Assembly: GCA_031270215.1 (NCBI GenBank) | Contig: JAISYB010000058.1 | Coordinates: 1-21,237 of the forward strand | Length of the DNA stretch: 21,237 nt | Direction of reading: 5' to 3' | Source of the DNA: Streptococcaceae bacterium | GTDB taxonomy: Bacteria > Bacillota > Bacilli > Lactobacillales > Streptococcaceae | Part shown: piece by piece, positions 12,664 through 20,150 of the stretch | Numbering within the stretch: the first letter of the stretch is position 1 | How the letters are laid out: each line of letters opens with the position of its first letter | The notes under the pieces: generated by a model | Told to the model about the DNA's origin: nothing | The model's database searches: none | What the model saw: the letters and a program-made list of their open reading frames with translations, nothing else | Program-made: the position numbers and the translations under genes

Positions 12664-15600
12664 ATGCATTTAAAGAAGATAGAAATTAATGGCTTTAAGT
12701 CTTTTGCCAATCAAACACAGATTGATTTAGAAACAGGCGTTACAGGTATTGTCGGTCCAAATGGTTCCGGAAAAAGTAATATCACGGAAAGTTTACGTTG
12801 GGTCTTAGGGGAGCAGTCAGCTAAAAGTCTTAGGGGAGCGAAGATGCCTGATATTATCTTTGCTGGCAGCAGCACCAGAAAAGCGCTTGGTATGGCAGAG
12901 GTTACTTTAACATTAGACAATACCGATCATTATCTCAACCTTGAACAAGATGAAATCATTATTACACGTCGCTTATTTAAGACGGGTGATTCAGAATTTT
13001 TAATCAATAAGAAAAAAGTGCGCTTAAAGGATATCCAAGGTTTATTTATGGATACTGGGTTGGGAAGAGATTCTTTTTCTATTATCTCACAGGGTAAAGT
13101 CGAGGAAATATTTAACTCAAAACCGGAGGAGCGACGTGGCATTTTTGAAGAAGCTGCCGGTGTTTTAAAATACAAAGTCCGAAAAAAAGAAGCTGCAACT
13201 AAAATTATTGAAACCAATGAAAATATTGAGCGTTTGACTGATATTATTCACGAATTGGATCAGCAGCTTCTACCGCTCAAAGCGCAAAGCGAAAAAGCAA
13301 AGCGTTATTTAGAATTGTACGATTCGTTTAAAGCTAAAGATATAGAGCTTAATTTAGGGCAAATCCAAGAATTTAAGACAGAGTTAATAAAGAATAATGC
13401 GCATATTGAAGAATTAACTGGAGAACTCGCAGCGTTAAATCAGCTTTTAGAACAGCACGAAAATGAAAATACTAATCTGAAAACTCGGCGCAGAGAAGTA
13501 GAGCGTGCCCTTGAGGAAAGTCAAAATCAGCTGTTGATTACGACACAGTTGATTAGTGAATTGGAAAATAAAATCAAGCTCACGGAGGAAAGAAAGAGCT
13601 TTAATCAGCAAAATTTATCTGAAAAAGTGGAGCTAAAAGAAGCTAAAATAGTAGAAAAAGAGCAATTGACTACAGAATTAGTCGCATTAGAAAGCGAAAA
13701 CTTAGCTTTTGAAGGACGAATTAGCCAGCTGAAGCAAACTGTTTTAGCTGCTGAGGAGGAGATGAAGCAGTTTGCACAATCGCCTGAAAAAATTTTGGAA
13801 CAGCTACGGGCAGACTATTTAAAAACGGTAAAAACAGAAGCAGATTTGACGAATGAACAATCACTTTTAGCGCAAGAAAAGGAAAATACTAGCCAAGCTC
13901 TAACTGAGCAAAATGAAAAGCTAGCCAATCTCAACGAAGTCCTCCAAACTTCAAATGAAACCTTAGCAGATTTAAAGACAAATCAGCAGCAGCAAGATGC
14001 TCTTTTAGCTAAACAGCTAAGGAAATATCAAACAGTTGAGCGTGAACTTGTTGATTTAAATCTTAAACAGGACAAGCTGCAAAAGCACTATTTTGCCAAA
14101 TTAGATGAAATACGCCGACTGCAATCAAAGCTTGAGAGCTTGAAATCCATTCAGGACACTCATGCAAATTACTATCGGGGTGTCAAAGAAATCTTAAACC
14201 ACCAAGCAGATTTCAAGGGTTTAATTGGTACGGTTGCTGATTTGATAGACTTTGATGCAGAAATCGAAGTAGCTGTTGAGGTTGCGCTAAGCGGCGTTGC
14301 GCAGCAGTTAGTTGTTGAAAATGAAAAGGTTGCAGCGCATTGTATTCAGTTTTTGAAGGATAAAAAGCTAGGACGCGCAACATTTTTACCATTGACAACG
14401 GTTAAGGCGCGGCAAATCAACCCAAATCTGCAACAAACACTTGCAAATGCCGAAGGCTTTGTCGGCATTTTGTCAGAAATGATTAGTTATGATAAGCAAA
14501 TCAAACCGGTATTTGATTATCTAGTCGGGACAACTGTTGTCGCAACAGACTTCAATGCGGCAAATCGTTTGGCGAAATTAGCACGGTTTCAGGTGCGAAT
14601 TGTAACCCTGACGGGAGAAGTTGTCACACCGAGCGGCTCAATGTCGGGCGGCTCACGCAACAAACAAACCTCTTTTTTCACCAAAAAAGAAATTAACGAT
14701 TTGACAGAGATGATTGCGACAGGGCATAAGGCGATTGCGCTTTTGGAAAATCAGCTTGCGGCAGCTAAGGAAGCAATCAGCAGTACACAGGTCTTGCTGG
14801 AAGAGCTAAGGCGGACTGGCGAAGATGAACGGCTCGTCCAAAAGGAATTGACCTTTAAGATTAAGCAAATGAAAGTACAATGCGAAGATTTAACGACAGA
14901 ACGTCTTTTAATCAACAAGGCGATTGCTGCGCTTGATATGACGAATTTTGATACGCAATTAAACAAATTAGCGGATAAGCTTGGTCAAATCGGTGCTAAA
15001 AAGCTAGAAATCGACCAAGAGGTCAAGGAAATATCAGCTTCTAAGGATGCCGTTTTAGCAAGACGTAGTAAGCTTGAGCAGGCATATCATCAGTATACTG
15101 CCAAGCTTCAGGTTGAGGAAGTCAAGGCGCGCCAGATTGTCCAAGAGATTTCCAGACATCAAGCAGCAATTGAACAGCTGAGTGCAGAGCTTAGACAATT
15201 TGAGGCATTTCACCAAAGTATTAAACGTTCTGAAAGTGAGCAGTTGGATTCGATTCAAACTTTAGAAGGCGAACTGGAAAAAGCCTTAGAGAAAAAAGAA
15301 AGCTTTGAAACCAAACAGGTTCGATTGCGTTTTGAACGTGATGATTATGAAGCGCAGTTAGAGGAAAACTCAGAGCAGTTTGAAATGATTAGAAATCAAG
15401 CGCAGGAAAAACAAACGAAAATATCAACCTACGAGCTTGAAATTAAGCAGCTTAAGAACAATTTGAATGATAAGTTACTTTATTTAGTTGAGGAATATCA
15501 GCTAAATGATCAAGCACAAAGTGAGGTCTCGATTGCTGCACTTGCTGAATTGCCCGCTTTAAAGCGTGAAGTTTCAGATTTGCGCAAGCAGATTAAGGAA

Positions 15601-16215
15601 TTGGGAAATATCAACTTGGATGCAATCGCTCAGTATGAGGAGATAAACGAGCGATTCACCTTCCTATTTCAGCAGCGTGAGGATTTGGAAGGTGCTAAGG
15701 CTTTGCTTGAAAACACGATGAGTGAAATGGATGATGAGGTCAAGACACGATTTATTTCGACCTTTGAAGCAATCAGACATGCCTTTAAAAAGACCTTCCC
15801 GCAGATGTTTAATGGCGGCTTTGCTGAACTGATTTTGACCGATCCAGATGATTTGCTAGGCACAGGTATTGAGATTGAGGTTGAACCACCTGGTAAAAAA
15901 ATTCAAAGTCTTAATCTGATGAGTGGCGGCGAGAAAGCTTTAACGGCATTGTCCTTGTTATTTGCGATTATTAAGGTTAGAACGATGCCCTTTGTCGTCT
16001 TAGACGAGGTAGAAGCAGCGCTTGATGAAGCAAATGTCGCACGCTTTGGACATTATTTACAGACGTTTGAAAACAAAAACCAATTTATTGTCGTTACGCA
16101 CCGCAAGGGAACAATGGCGGCCTGCGATGTCCTTTATGGAGTTACGATGCACGAATCAGGCGTTTCAAAAATTGTTTCCGTCAAATTGAAAAAAGCAGAG
16201 GAGCTCGTTTCCTAA
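12664..16215 (+). CDS. smc: Chromosome segregation SMC protein
   Basis: SMC is the large ATPase of the SMC-ScpA-ScpB condensin that organises and separates chromosomes. The 1183-aa protein has Walker A GPNGSGKSN (31-39) at the N-terminal head and a first coiled coil. The hinge is at roughly 505-670, with GEVVTPSGSMSGGS in its second half. A second coiled coil follows, then the C-terminal head with the ABC signature LMSGGEKALTAL and Walker B FVVLDEVEAALDEANV. The length is typical for bacterial SMC. An AGGGAG ribosome site precedes the ATG. About 100 AT-rich bases separate it from the HAD gene. They contain only a weak T/A-rich inverted repeat, so read-through into that gene is likely. Confidence 0.98.
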   Translation: MHLKKIEINGFKSFANQTQIDLETGVTGIVGPNGSGKSNITESLRWVLGEQSAKSLRGAKMPDIIFAGSSTRKALGMAEVTLTLDNTDHYLNLEQDEIIITRRLFKTGDSEFLINKKKVRLKDIQGLFMDTGLGRDSFSIISQGKVEEIFNSKPEERRGIFEEAAGVLKYKVRKKEAATKIIETNENIERLTDIIHELDQQLLPLKAQSEKAKRYLELYDSFKAKDIELNLGQIQEFKTELIKNNAHIEELTGELAALNQLLEQHENENTNLKTRRREVERALEESQNQLLITTQLISELENKIKLTEERKSFNQQNLSEKVELKEAKIVEKEQLTTELVALESENLAFEGRISQLKQTVLAAEEEMKQFAQSPEKILEQLRADYLKTVKTEADLTNEQSLLAQEKENTSQALTEQNEKLANLNEVLQTSNETLADLKTNQQQQDALLAKQLRKYQTVERELVDLNLKQDKLQKHYFAKLDEIRRLQSKLESLKSIQDTHANYYRGVKEILNHQADFKGLIGTVADLIDFDAEIEVAVEVALSGVAQQLVVENEKVAAHCIQFLKDKKLGRATFLPLTTVKARQINPNLQQTLANAEGFVGILSEMISYDKQIKPVFDYLVGTTVVATDFNAANRLAKLARFQVRIVTLTGEVVTPSGSMSGGSRNKQTSFFTKKEINDLTEMIATGHKAIALLENQLAAAKEAISSTQVLLEELRRTGEDERLVQKELTFKIKQMKVQCEDLTTERLLINKAIAALDMTNFDTQLNKLADKLGQIGAKKLEIDQEVKEISASKDAVLARRSKLEQAYHQYTAKLQVEEVKARQIVQEISRHQAAIEQLSAELRQFEAFHQSIKRSESEQLDSIQTLEGELEKALEKKESFETKQVRLRFERDDYEAQLEENSEQFEMIRNQAQEKQTKISTYELEIKQLKNNLNDKLLYLVEEYQLNDQAQSEVSIAALAELPALKREVSDLRKQIKELGNINLDAIAQYEEINERFTFLFQQREDLEGAKALLENTMSEMDDEVKTRFISTFEAIRHAFKKTFPQMFNGGFAELILTDPDDLLGTGIEIEVEPPGKKIQSLNLMSGGEKALTALSLLFAIIKVRTMPFVVLDEVEAALDEANVARFGHYLQTFENKNQFIVVTHRKGTMAACDVLYGVTMHESGVSKIVSVKLKKAEELVS

Positions 16216-16314
16216 GGGTTGATTTAAGCAGAGATAGGTTTTTTACATAAAAAAAGTTCTGTAAAAATAAATCGAACGTTAGAAAATAAGCAAAAGTAAG
16301 TAAAGGAAAATAGA

Positions 16315-17112
16315 ATGATTAAATTAATTGGGATTGATTTAGATGGGACTTTATTAAATGACGACAAGCTAATTTCGCCACGTAATCAAGCGGCAATCAA
16401 GTCAGCTAAAGCAAAGGGCGTTAAAATCGTTATCACAACCGGCAGGCCACTCAAGGCAATTGAAGCCATCTTGAAAACATTAGACCTCTACGATGATGAT
16501 TTTAGCGTAACTTTTAATGGCGGTTTGGTGCAAATGAACAGAACCGGAGAAACTCTAGTCAAGCAGGCACTGAGCTTTGCCCAAGTCAAGGAGCTATCTA
16601 GCCTAGCAGATAAGCTAGATTTGCTCTTAGATTTGATAAGCGATGGGACTGTCTATCAGCTTGTCGGCAAAAAGACTTCTTGGTATCAGCGTGCCAATCC
16701 TAGCTTGACATTTAAGTCAGTTCAATTTGAAAATTTAGATGAAAATTTAGTTTACAACAAGGCAATTTCTGCCTTTGAGGAAATATTTTTAAATCAACAA
16801 ATGGTAAAAATTCCAACCGCTCTTAACTCACGCTTTGAAATCTTCAAGTCGCGTGATATCCTGCTTGAATTCATGCCAAAAGGTGTGAATAAAGCAAATG
16901 GATTAGCCCAATTGGGAAAACATTTAGGAATTAAGCAAAGTGAAGTGATGACGATCGGAGATGAGGCAAATGACCTCTCAATGATTGAATGGGCAGGTCT
17001 TGGCATTGCTATGGGAAATGCTGTTCCAATCGTTAAAGCAGCAAGCGATTTTCAGACATTAGACAACAATCAAGACGGTGTTGCGCTAGCGATTGAGCAA
17101 TACGTCTTATAG
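16315..17112 (+). CDS. Cof-type HAD-IIB phosphatase (YidA-like)
   Basis: The 265-aa protein is a haloacid dehalogenase superfamily hydrolase. Motif I is DLDGT, with nucleophile Asp8 and acid/base Asp10. Motif II is TTGRP. Motif IV is GDEANDLSMI near the C-terminus. The long cap domain between motifs II and III is that of the Cof/YidA group, whose members dephosphorylate sugar phosphates or related small metabolites. The natural substrate cannot be read from the sequence. AAAGGA lies about 9 bases before the ATG. It sits between smc and ftsY, a place where Streptococcaceae and relatives usually carry one or two such genes. ftsY starts 16 bases after its stop, so they are co-transcribed. Confidence 0.92.
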   Translation: MIKLIGIDLDGTLLNDDKLISPRNQAAIKSAKAKGVKIVITTGRPLKAIEAILKTLDLYDDDFSVTFNGGLVQMNRTGETLVKQALSFAQVKELSSLADKLDLLLDLISDGTVYQLVGKKTSWYQRANPSLTFKSVQFENLDENLVYNKAISAFEEIFLNQQMVKIPTALNSRFEIFKSRDILLEFMPKGVNKANGLAQLGKHLGIKQSEVMTIGDEANDLSMIEWAGLGIAMGNAVPIVKAASDFQTLDNNQDGVALAIEQYVL

Positions 17113-17128
17113 GCTTAAAGGAGAGAAT

Positions 17129-18319
17129 ATGGGATTATTTGATAAATTAAAGTCAACATTTAAAAAAACAGAGGTAGATAGTGAAAAAATCGAAGTCGCA
17201 GCAAATGAAACGACCAGCAGCACAGAAGAAAATGAAAATGCGGCAGCAAGCGAGAGCTTAAAGCAAACTACTGAGCTGATTTCACCGTCAGATAGCACAT
17301 CAGCAGACAAGGCAATCAGTGAAATTTCAGAAATTGAAACAGAAAACGAAGCAGCAAGCGATGAAAATTTGAATCAACCCTTGGAAGTTCAGGAAAAATA
17401 TCAAGCAGGACTCTCCAAAACACGTAAAAGTTTCGGTGAACGCCTGAACGAATTATTTGCCAATTTCAGAAGTGTTGATGAGGATTTCTTTGAGGAGGTC
17501 GAAGAAGCGCTGATTGGCGCAGATGTTGGTTTTGAGGTTTCTATTAAAATCTCAGAAGCCTTGCGTCAGGAAGTTAAGCTAAAAAATGCCAAAAACAAAG
17601 CGCAAATCCAGAATATTATTATTGAAAAAATGGTGGATTTGTACGAAGCAGACGGCATAGATGAGAATAATCAACTTAATCTCCAAGAGGGTTTAACAGT
17701 TATGCTTTTTGTTGGTGTTAATGGTGTTGGCAAAACAACCTCAATCGGCAAGCTGGCACATAGATATCGCCAAGCAGGCAAAAAAGTAATCCTTGCGGCG
17801 GCAGATACTTTCCGCGCGGGTGCAATCGATCAGCTCGTGGCGTGGGGACGTCGTGCAGATGTAGAGGTTGTCCGTGGTAGAGAGGGCGGAGATCCTGCAT
17901 CAGTTGTTTTTGATGCGATTGAACGTGCCAAGACTGAGGGTGCTGATATTCTTTTAATTGATACTGCTGGGCGTTTGCAAAACAAGCTTAATCTGATGAA
18001 GGAATTGGAGAAGATTAACCGAGTGATTCGGCGGGAAATCCCTGATGCACCACATGAAACTCTACTCGTTTTGGATGCAACAACTGGACAAAATGCTTTG
18101 GAGCAAGCGAAGCAATTCAAGGAGGTGACTGGACTGTCGGGCTTGATTTTATCAAAGCTAGACGGAACAGCCAAGGGTGGTATTATACTTGCAATTAGAA
18201 GTACGCTGCATTTGCCGGTTAAGCTGGTCGGTTTAGGGGAAGAAATTGATGATTTAGAAAATTTTAGCTCAGAAAGCTTCATTTTCGGCTTATTTAAAGA
18301 CTTATTGGAACAAGAATAA
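17129..18319 (+). CDS. ftsY: Signal recognition particle receptor FtsY
   Basis: FtsY is the membrane-associated GTPase that receives the signal recognition particle and delivers nascent membrane proteins to the Sec translocon. In the 396-aa protein, residues 1-13 form an amphipathic basic start (MGLFDKLKSTFKK) suited to lipid binding. Residues about 14-90 are an acidic, low-complexity A region rich in Glu, Ser and Ala. The N domain follows, then the G domain with P-loop GVNGVGKTT (196-204), DTFRAGA, DTAGRLQNK, SKLDGTAKGG and the closing GLGEEIDDLENF. I chose the ATG at 17129 because AAAGGAG lies 5 bases before it. A start 36 bases earlier would fall inside the HAD gene. It is the last intact gene of the rnc-led unit. 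Confidence 0.97.
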   Translation: MGLFDKLKSTFKKTEVDSEKIEVAANETTSSTEENENAAASESLKQTTELISPSDSTSADKAISEISEIETENEAASDENLNQPLEVQEKYQAGLSKTRKSFGERLNELFANFRSVDEDFFEEVEEALIGADVGFEVSIKISEALRQEVKLKNAKNKAQIQNIIIEKMVDLYEADGIDENNQLNLQEGLTVMLFVGVNGVGKTTSIGKLAHRYRQAGKKVILAAADTFRAGAIDQLVAWGRRADVEVVRGREGGDPASVVFDAIERAKTEGADILLIDTAGRLQNKLNLMKELEKINRVIRREIPDAPHETLLVLDATTGQNALEQAKQFKEVTGLSGLILSKLDGTAKGGIILAIRSTLHLPVKLVGLGEEIDDLENFSSESFIFGLFKDLLEQE

Positions 18320-18340
18320 ACTAAAAAAAGGGGGGATTAC

Positions 18341-18584
18341 ATGACAAATTATTTAATACCAAAAGGCTTTCGTTTTTTAGGTAAGCACGTTGGTATCAAG
18401 AAAAAGAAGCCGGATTTCGGTCTGATTTTTGCAGAGCACCCTTGTATTTCTGCTGCCATGTTTACTAAAAATACTTATTGTGGCGTTTCTATTCCGATTT
18501 GGAGAGGGCAGCTTTTCTGCTGAAGCCTATGGGTGTGATTTGACAACAGAATATGTTGAATTTAACAGCCATTATTCGACATAA
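18341..18584 (+). pseudogene. argJ: argJ relic with a large internal deletion
   Basis: ArgJ (ornithine/glutamate N-acetyltransferase) makes N-acetylglutamate and recycles acetyl groups in arginine synthesis; it is normally about 400 aa. After a strong ribosome site (GGGGGG) the first 50 or so codons read like the ArgJ N-terminus: PKGFRFLGKHVGIKKKKPDF, then SAAMFTKN. From about 18498, one frame over, the sequence reads like the ArgJ C-terminus (GEGSFSAEAYGCDLT, then EYVEFNSHYST) and ends at TAA 18582-18584. Roughly 320 codons between are missing and the two ends are out of frame. Read straight from the ATG, translation stops after 60 codons. The gene cannot make an enzyme. No other arg genes are in the window. 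Confidence 0.85.
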
Positions 18585-18593
18585 ACGCAGTGC

Positions 18594-18640
18594 AAAAAAA
18601 TTCTAGGACTAAAATTGATTTTTAGTCCTAGAATTTTTTT
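18594..18640. terminator. Bidirectional intrinsic terminator
   Basis: A perfect inverted repeat of 21 bp per arm (18594-18614 and 18620-18640) surrounds a 5-base TTGAT loop. The core stem TTCTAGGACTAAAA is flanked by seven A on one side and seven T on the other, so each strand has a hairpin followed by a T-run. It lies between the plus-strand argJ relic/ftsY unit and the minus-strand lactonase gene and serves both. Confidence 0.92.
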
Positions 18641-18644
18641 GATA

Positions 18645-19652
18645 TTAGTGAGGAAGTACACAGAGCCCCTCTGGTAGAAAAACATCCTTTTGTCGTAAAA
18701 TCAGCTCTCCTGTCTTTGAGTCGCGTTCAAAAAGCGTGACATTATCACTATCTTGATTTGCAACAATTAGAAAATCCTCAGTCACATTGAAATTAAAATC
18801 GCGCGGTATTTCTCCCTCAGTTGAAGTATAATCAACCAATGTCAAAAGACCAATTAGATCCGTGCTGAAAACGGCGATTGAATTATGACCACGATTTGAT
18901 GCATAAACAAACTCGCCATCATTAGAAATACGTATTGCTGCACCACCGTTAAACGTGGTATGTGTTTCAGGAATCGTTGAAATTTTTTGCAAAAGCTCAA
19001 AGTCGCCACGACCATCATAAACCAAGACCTCAATCGTTGAATCAAGCTCGCAGAATAAATAGGCGATTTTATTTCGTGGGTGAAAGACGATATGACGTGC
19101 GCCGCTGCCAGCAGTTGCCTGAAAATTTGCGATTTCGACTAATTTTCCCTCTTTAATATCATAGGTTGTCACACTATCTGTTCCCAAATCACAGGCGACA
19201 AGATAATTATCCGGTGTTAAATCAGCAAAATGAACATGTGACGAGGTTTGATTTTCATGTGGCCCGTGACCACTGCGAGGGACTTTATCGCTAAGTTCAA
19301 TTCTGCCGTCGCTAAGTTTTCGATAGACTAAGATTTCGCCTTTATGATAGTTTGCACCGTAAACTAAATTGCGTTTTTCATCAACCGCTACGTAACAAAG
19401 CGGTGCGCCCTCTTCAACCACATGATTAAGCAGTTTAAAATTTGCGTCAAACGCCGCAATCCCGCCACGTGTATCTGTGGCACCAACAGTATACAGATGA
19501 TTTTCCTCATCAAACGAAAGGTACGTTGGGTTAGCCTCTTTTGCAACTAGCTGAAGATTGCCCAATTGTTTTGTTTCAAGATTTAAGTCAAGCGAATAGA
19601 TGCCCTCGCTGATACGTTTAGTATACGTCCCAAAATAAATTTTTTCAGTCAT
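18645..19652 (-). CDS. pgl: 6-phosphogluconolactonase, YkgB/Pgl lactonase family
   Basis: This family of seven-bladed beta-propellers hydrolyses 6-phosphogluconolactone to 6-phosphogluconate in the oxidative pentose phosphate pathway. The 335-aa protein starts MTEKIYFGTYTKRISEGIYS, typical of the family. It shows repeated propeller blades and conserved patches such as SSHVHFADLTPDN, GSGARHIVFHPRNKIAYLFCE, YASNRGHNSIAVF and IPRDFNFN. I chose the ATG at 19652 because a perfect AGGAGG lies just upstream; a longer in-frame start has no such site. No secretion signal is seen, so it is cytoplasmic. Some members of this fold have other lactonase activities, so the exact substrate is by family. It is a single-gene unit with its own promoter, convergent with ftsY/argJ. 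Confidence 0.9.
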   Translation of the reverse strand: MTEKIYFGTYTKRISEGIYSLDLNLETKQLGNLQLVAKEANPTYLSFDEENHLYTVGATDTRGGIAAFDANFKLLNHVVEEGAPLCYVAVDEKRNLVYGANYHKGEILVYRKLSDGRIELSDKVPRSGHGPHENQTSSHVHFADLTPDNYLVACDLGTDSVTTYDIKEGKLVEIANFQATAGSGARHIVFHPRNKIAYLFCELDSTIEVLVYDGRGDFELLQKISTIPETHTTFNGGAAIRISNDGEFVYASNRGHNSIAVFSTDLIGLLTLVDYTSTEGEIPRDFNFNVTEDFLIVANQDSDNVTLFERDSKTGELILRQKDVFLPEGLCVLPH

Positions 19653-19682
19653 AAAAAACCTCCTCCATTTACTATTTAAGAT

Positions 19683-19712
19683 AACATAAAAAAATGTTTT
19701 TTTAAATTTCAA
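19683..19712 (-). promoter_or_regulatory. Probable promoter of the lactonase gene
   Basis: On the minus strand, TTGAAA (19707-19712) and TATGTT (19683-19688) are separated by 18 bases, 30 bases upstream of the ATG. The region is very AT-rich, so chance matches are possible. Confidence 0.4.
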
Positions 19713-19806
19713 CAGCTTACAAAAACTTGAAACATCGTTAAAAATATAAATTTTTAGAGTAAGAGCTAAGTAAATGTTGATATTGTTATTTCATTTCCCG
19801 TATCTA

Positions 19807-19835
19807 TTGCTTATTTTCGAGAAATCTGTTAGATT
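19807..19835 (+). promoter_or_regulatory. Promoter of the aspS T-box leader
   Basis: TTGCTT (19807-19812) and TAGATT (19830-19835) are separated by exactly 17 bases. Transcription would begin near 19842, just before the first paired segment of T-box stem I. Confidence 0.6.
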
Positions 19836-19841
19836 AGTTTA

Positions 19842-20057
19842 TAGATTTGATTTTGAGGAACGAGTTAAGCACAAAGATTTTTGAAGAGAGTTGCACAATG
19901 CGCTGAAAGTGTGACAGAGTCTAGCTTAAGGGAACAGCCTTTGTATTTAAAATCACGGTTAATGAACGTTACTCATTTAAGAGAGGAAAGCAGAAGCTTT
20001 CAATGTAGGTGGTACCGCGAGCAATTCGTCCTAAGAGAATTGTTGGTGGCTTTTTTT
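19842..20057 (+). promoter_or_regulatory. T-box riboswitch leader of aspS
   Basis: A T-box leader senses uncharged tRNA and lets transcription continue when charging is low. The T-box core reads AGGTGGTACCGCG (20007-20019). The terminator pairs 20015-20027 with 20037-20049 (one G-G mismatch) and is followed by seven T at 20051-20057. Stem I can be built from GATTTT/AAAATC (19849-19854 with 19949-19954), GAGG/CCTT, TTAAGC/GCTTAA (19865-19870 with 19924-19929), and a distal stem of GTTGCAC with GTGTGAC (loop AATGCGCTGAAA). The 3' strand of the specifier loop then reads GGGAACAG. The best codon candidate is AAC (19933-19935), an Asn codon followed by the usual purine, rather than GAC for Asp. 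The T-box call is secure; the specifier assignment is tentative. Confidence 0.92.
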
Positions 20058-20150
20058 ATTGTTTTTCAGCAGAAGAATAGACGTTTTTTAGAAGTCATGT
20101 ACCATTTTATCTGCTCTGTTTTGAATGAAACGAAAGGAATGATTATTAAA

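Noticed and set aside
16216..16314. Possible terminator between smc and the HAD gene
   Set aside because: The T-run/A-run pair (TTTTTT...AAAAAA) has no GC-rich core and would be very weak.
17830..18282. A 150-codon open frame on the minus strand inside ftsY
   Set aside because: It is fully antisense to the conserved GTPase domain of FtsY, has Ser/Arg-rich composition typical of antisense frames and no ribosome site.
18341..18523. Calling the 60-codon frame after ftsY a new small gene
   Set aside because: Its sequence is the N-terminus of ArgJ, and the ArgJ C-terminus follows in another frame, so a deleted gene explains it better.
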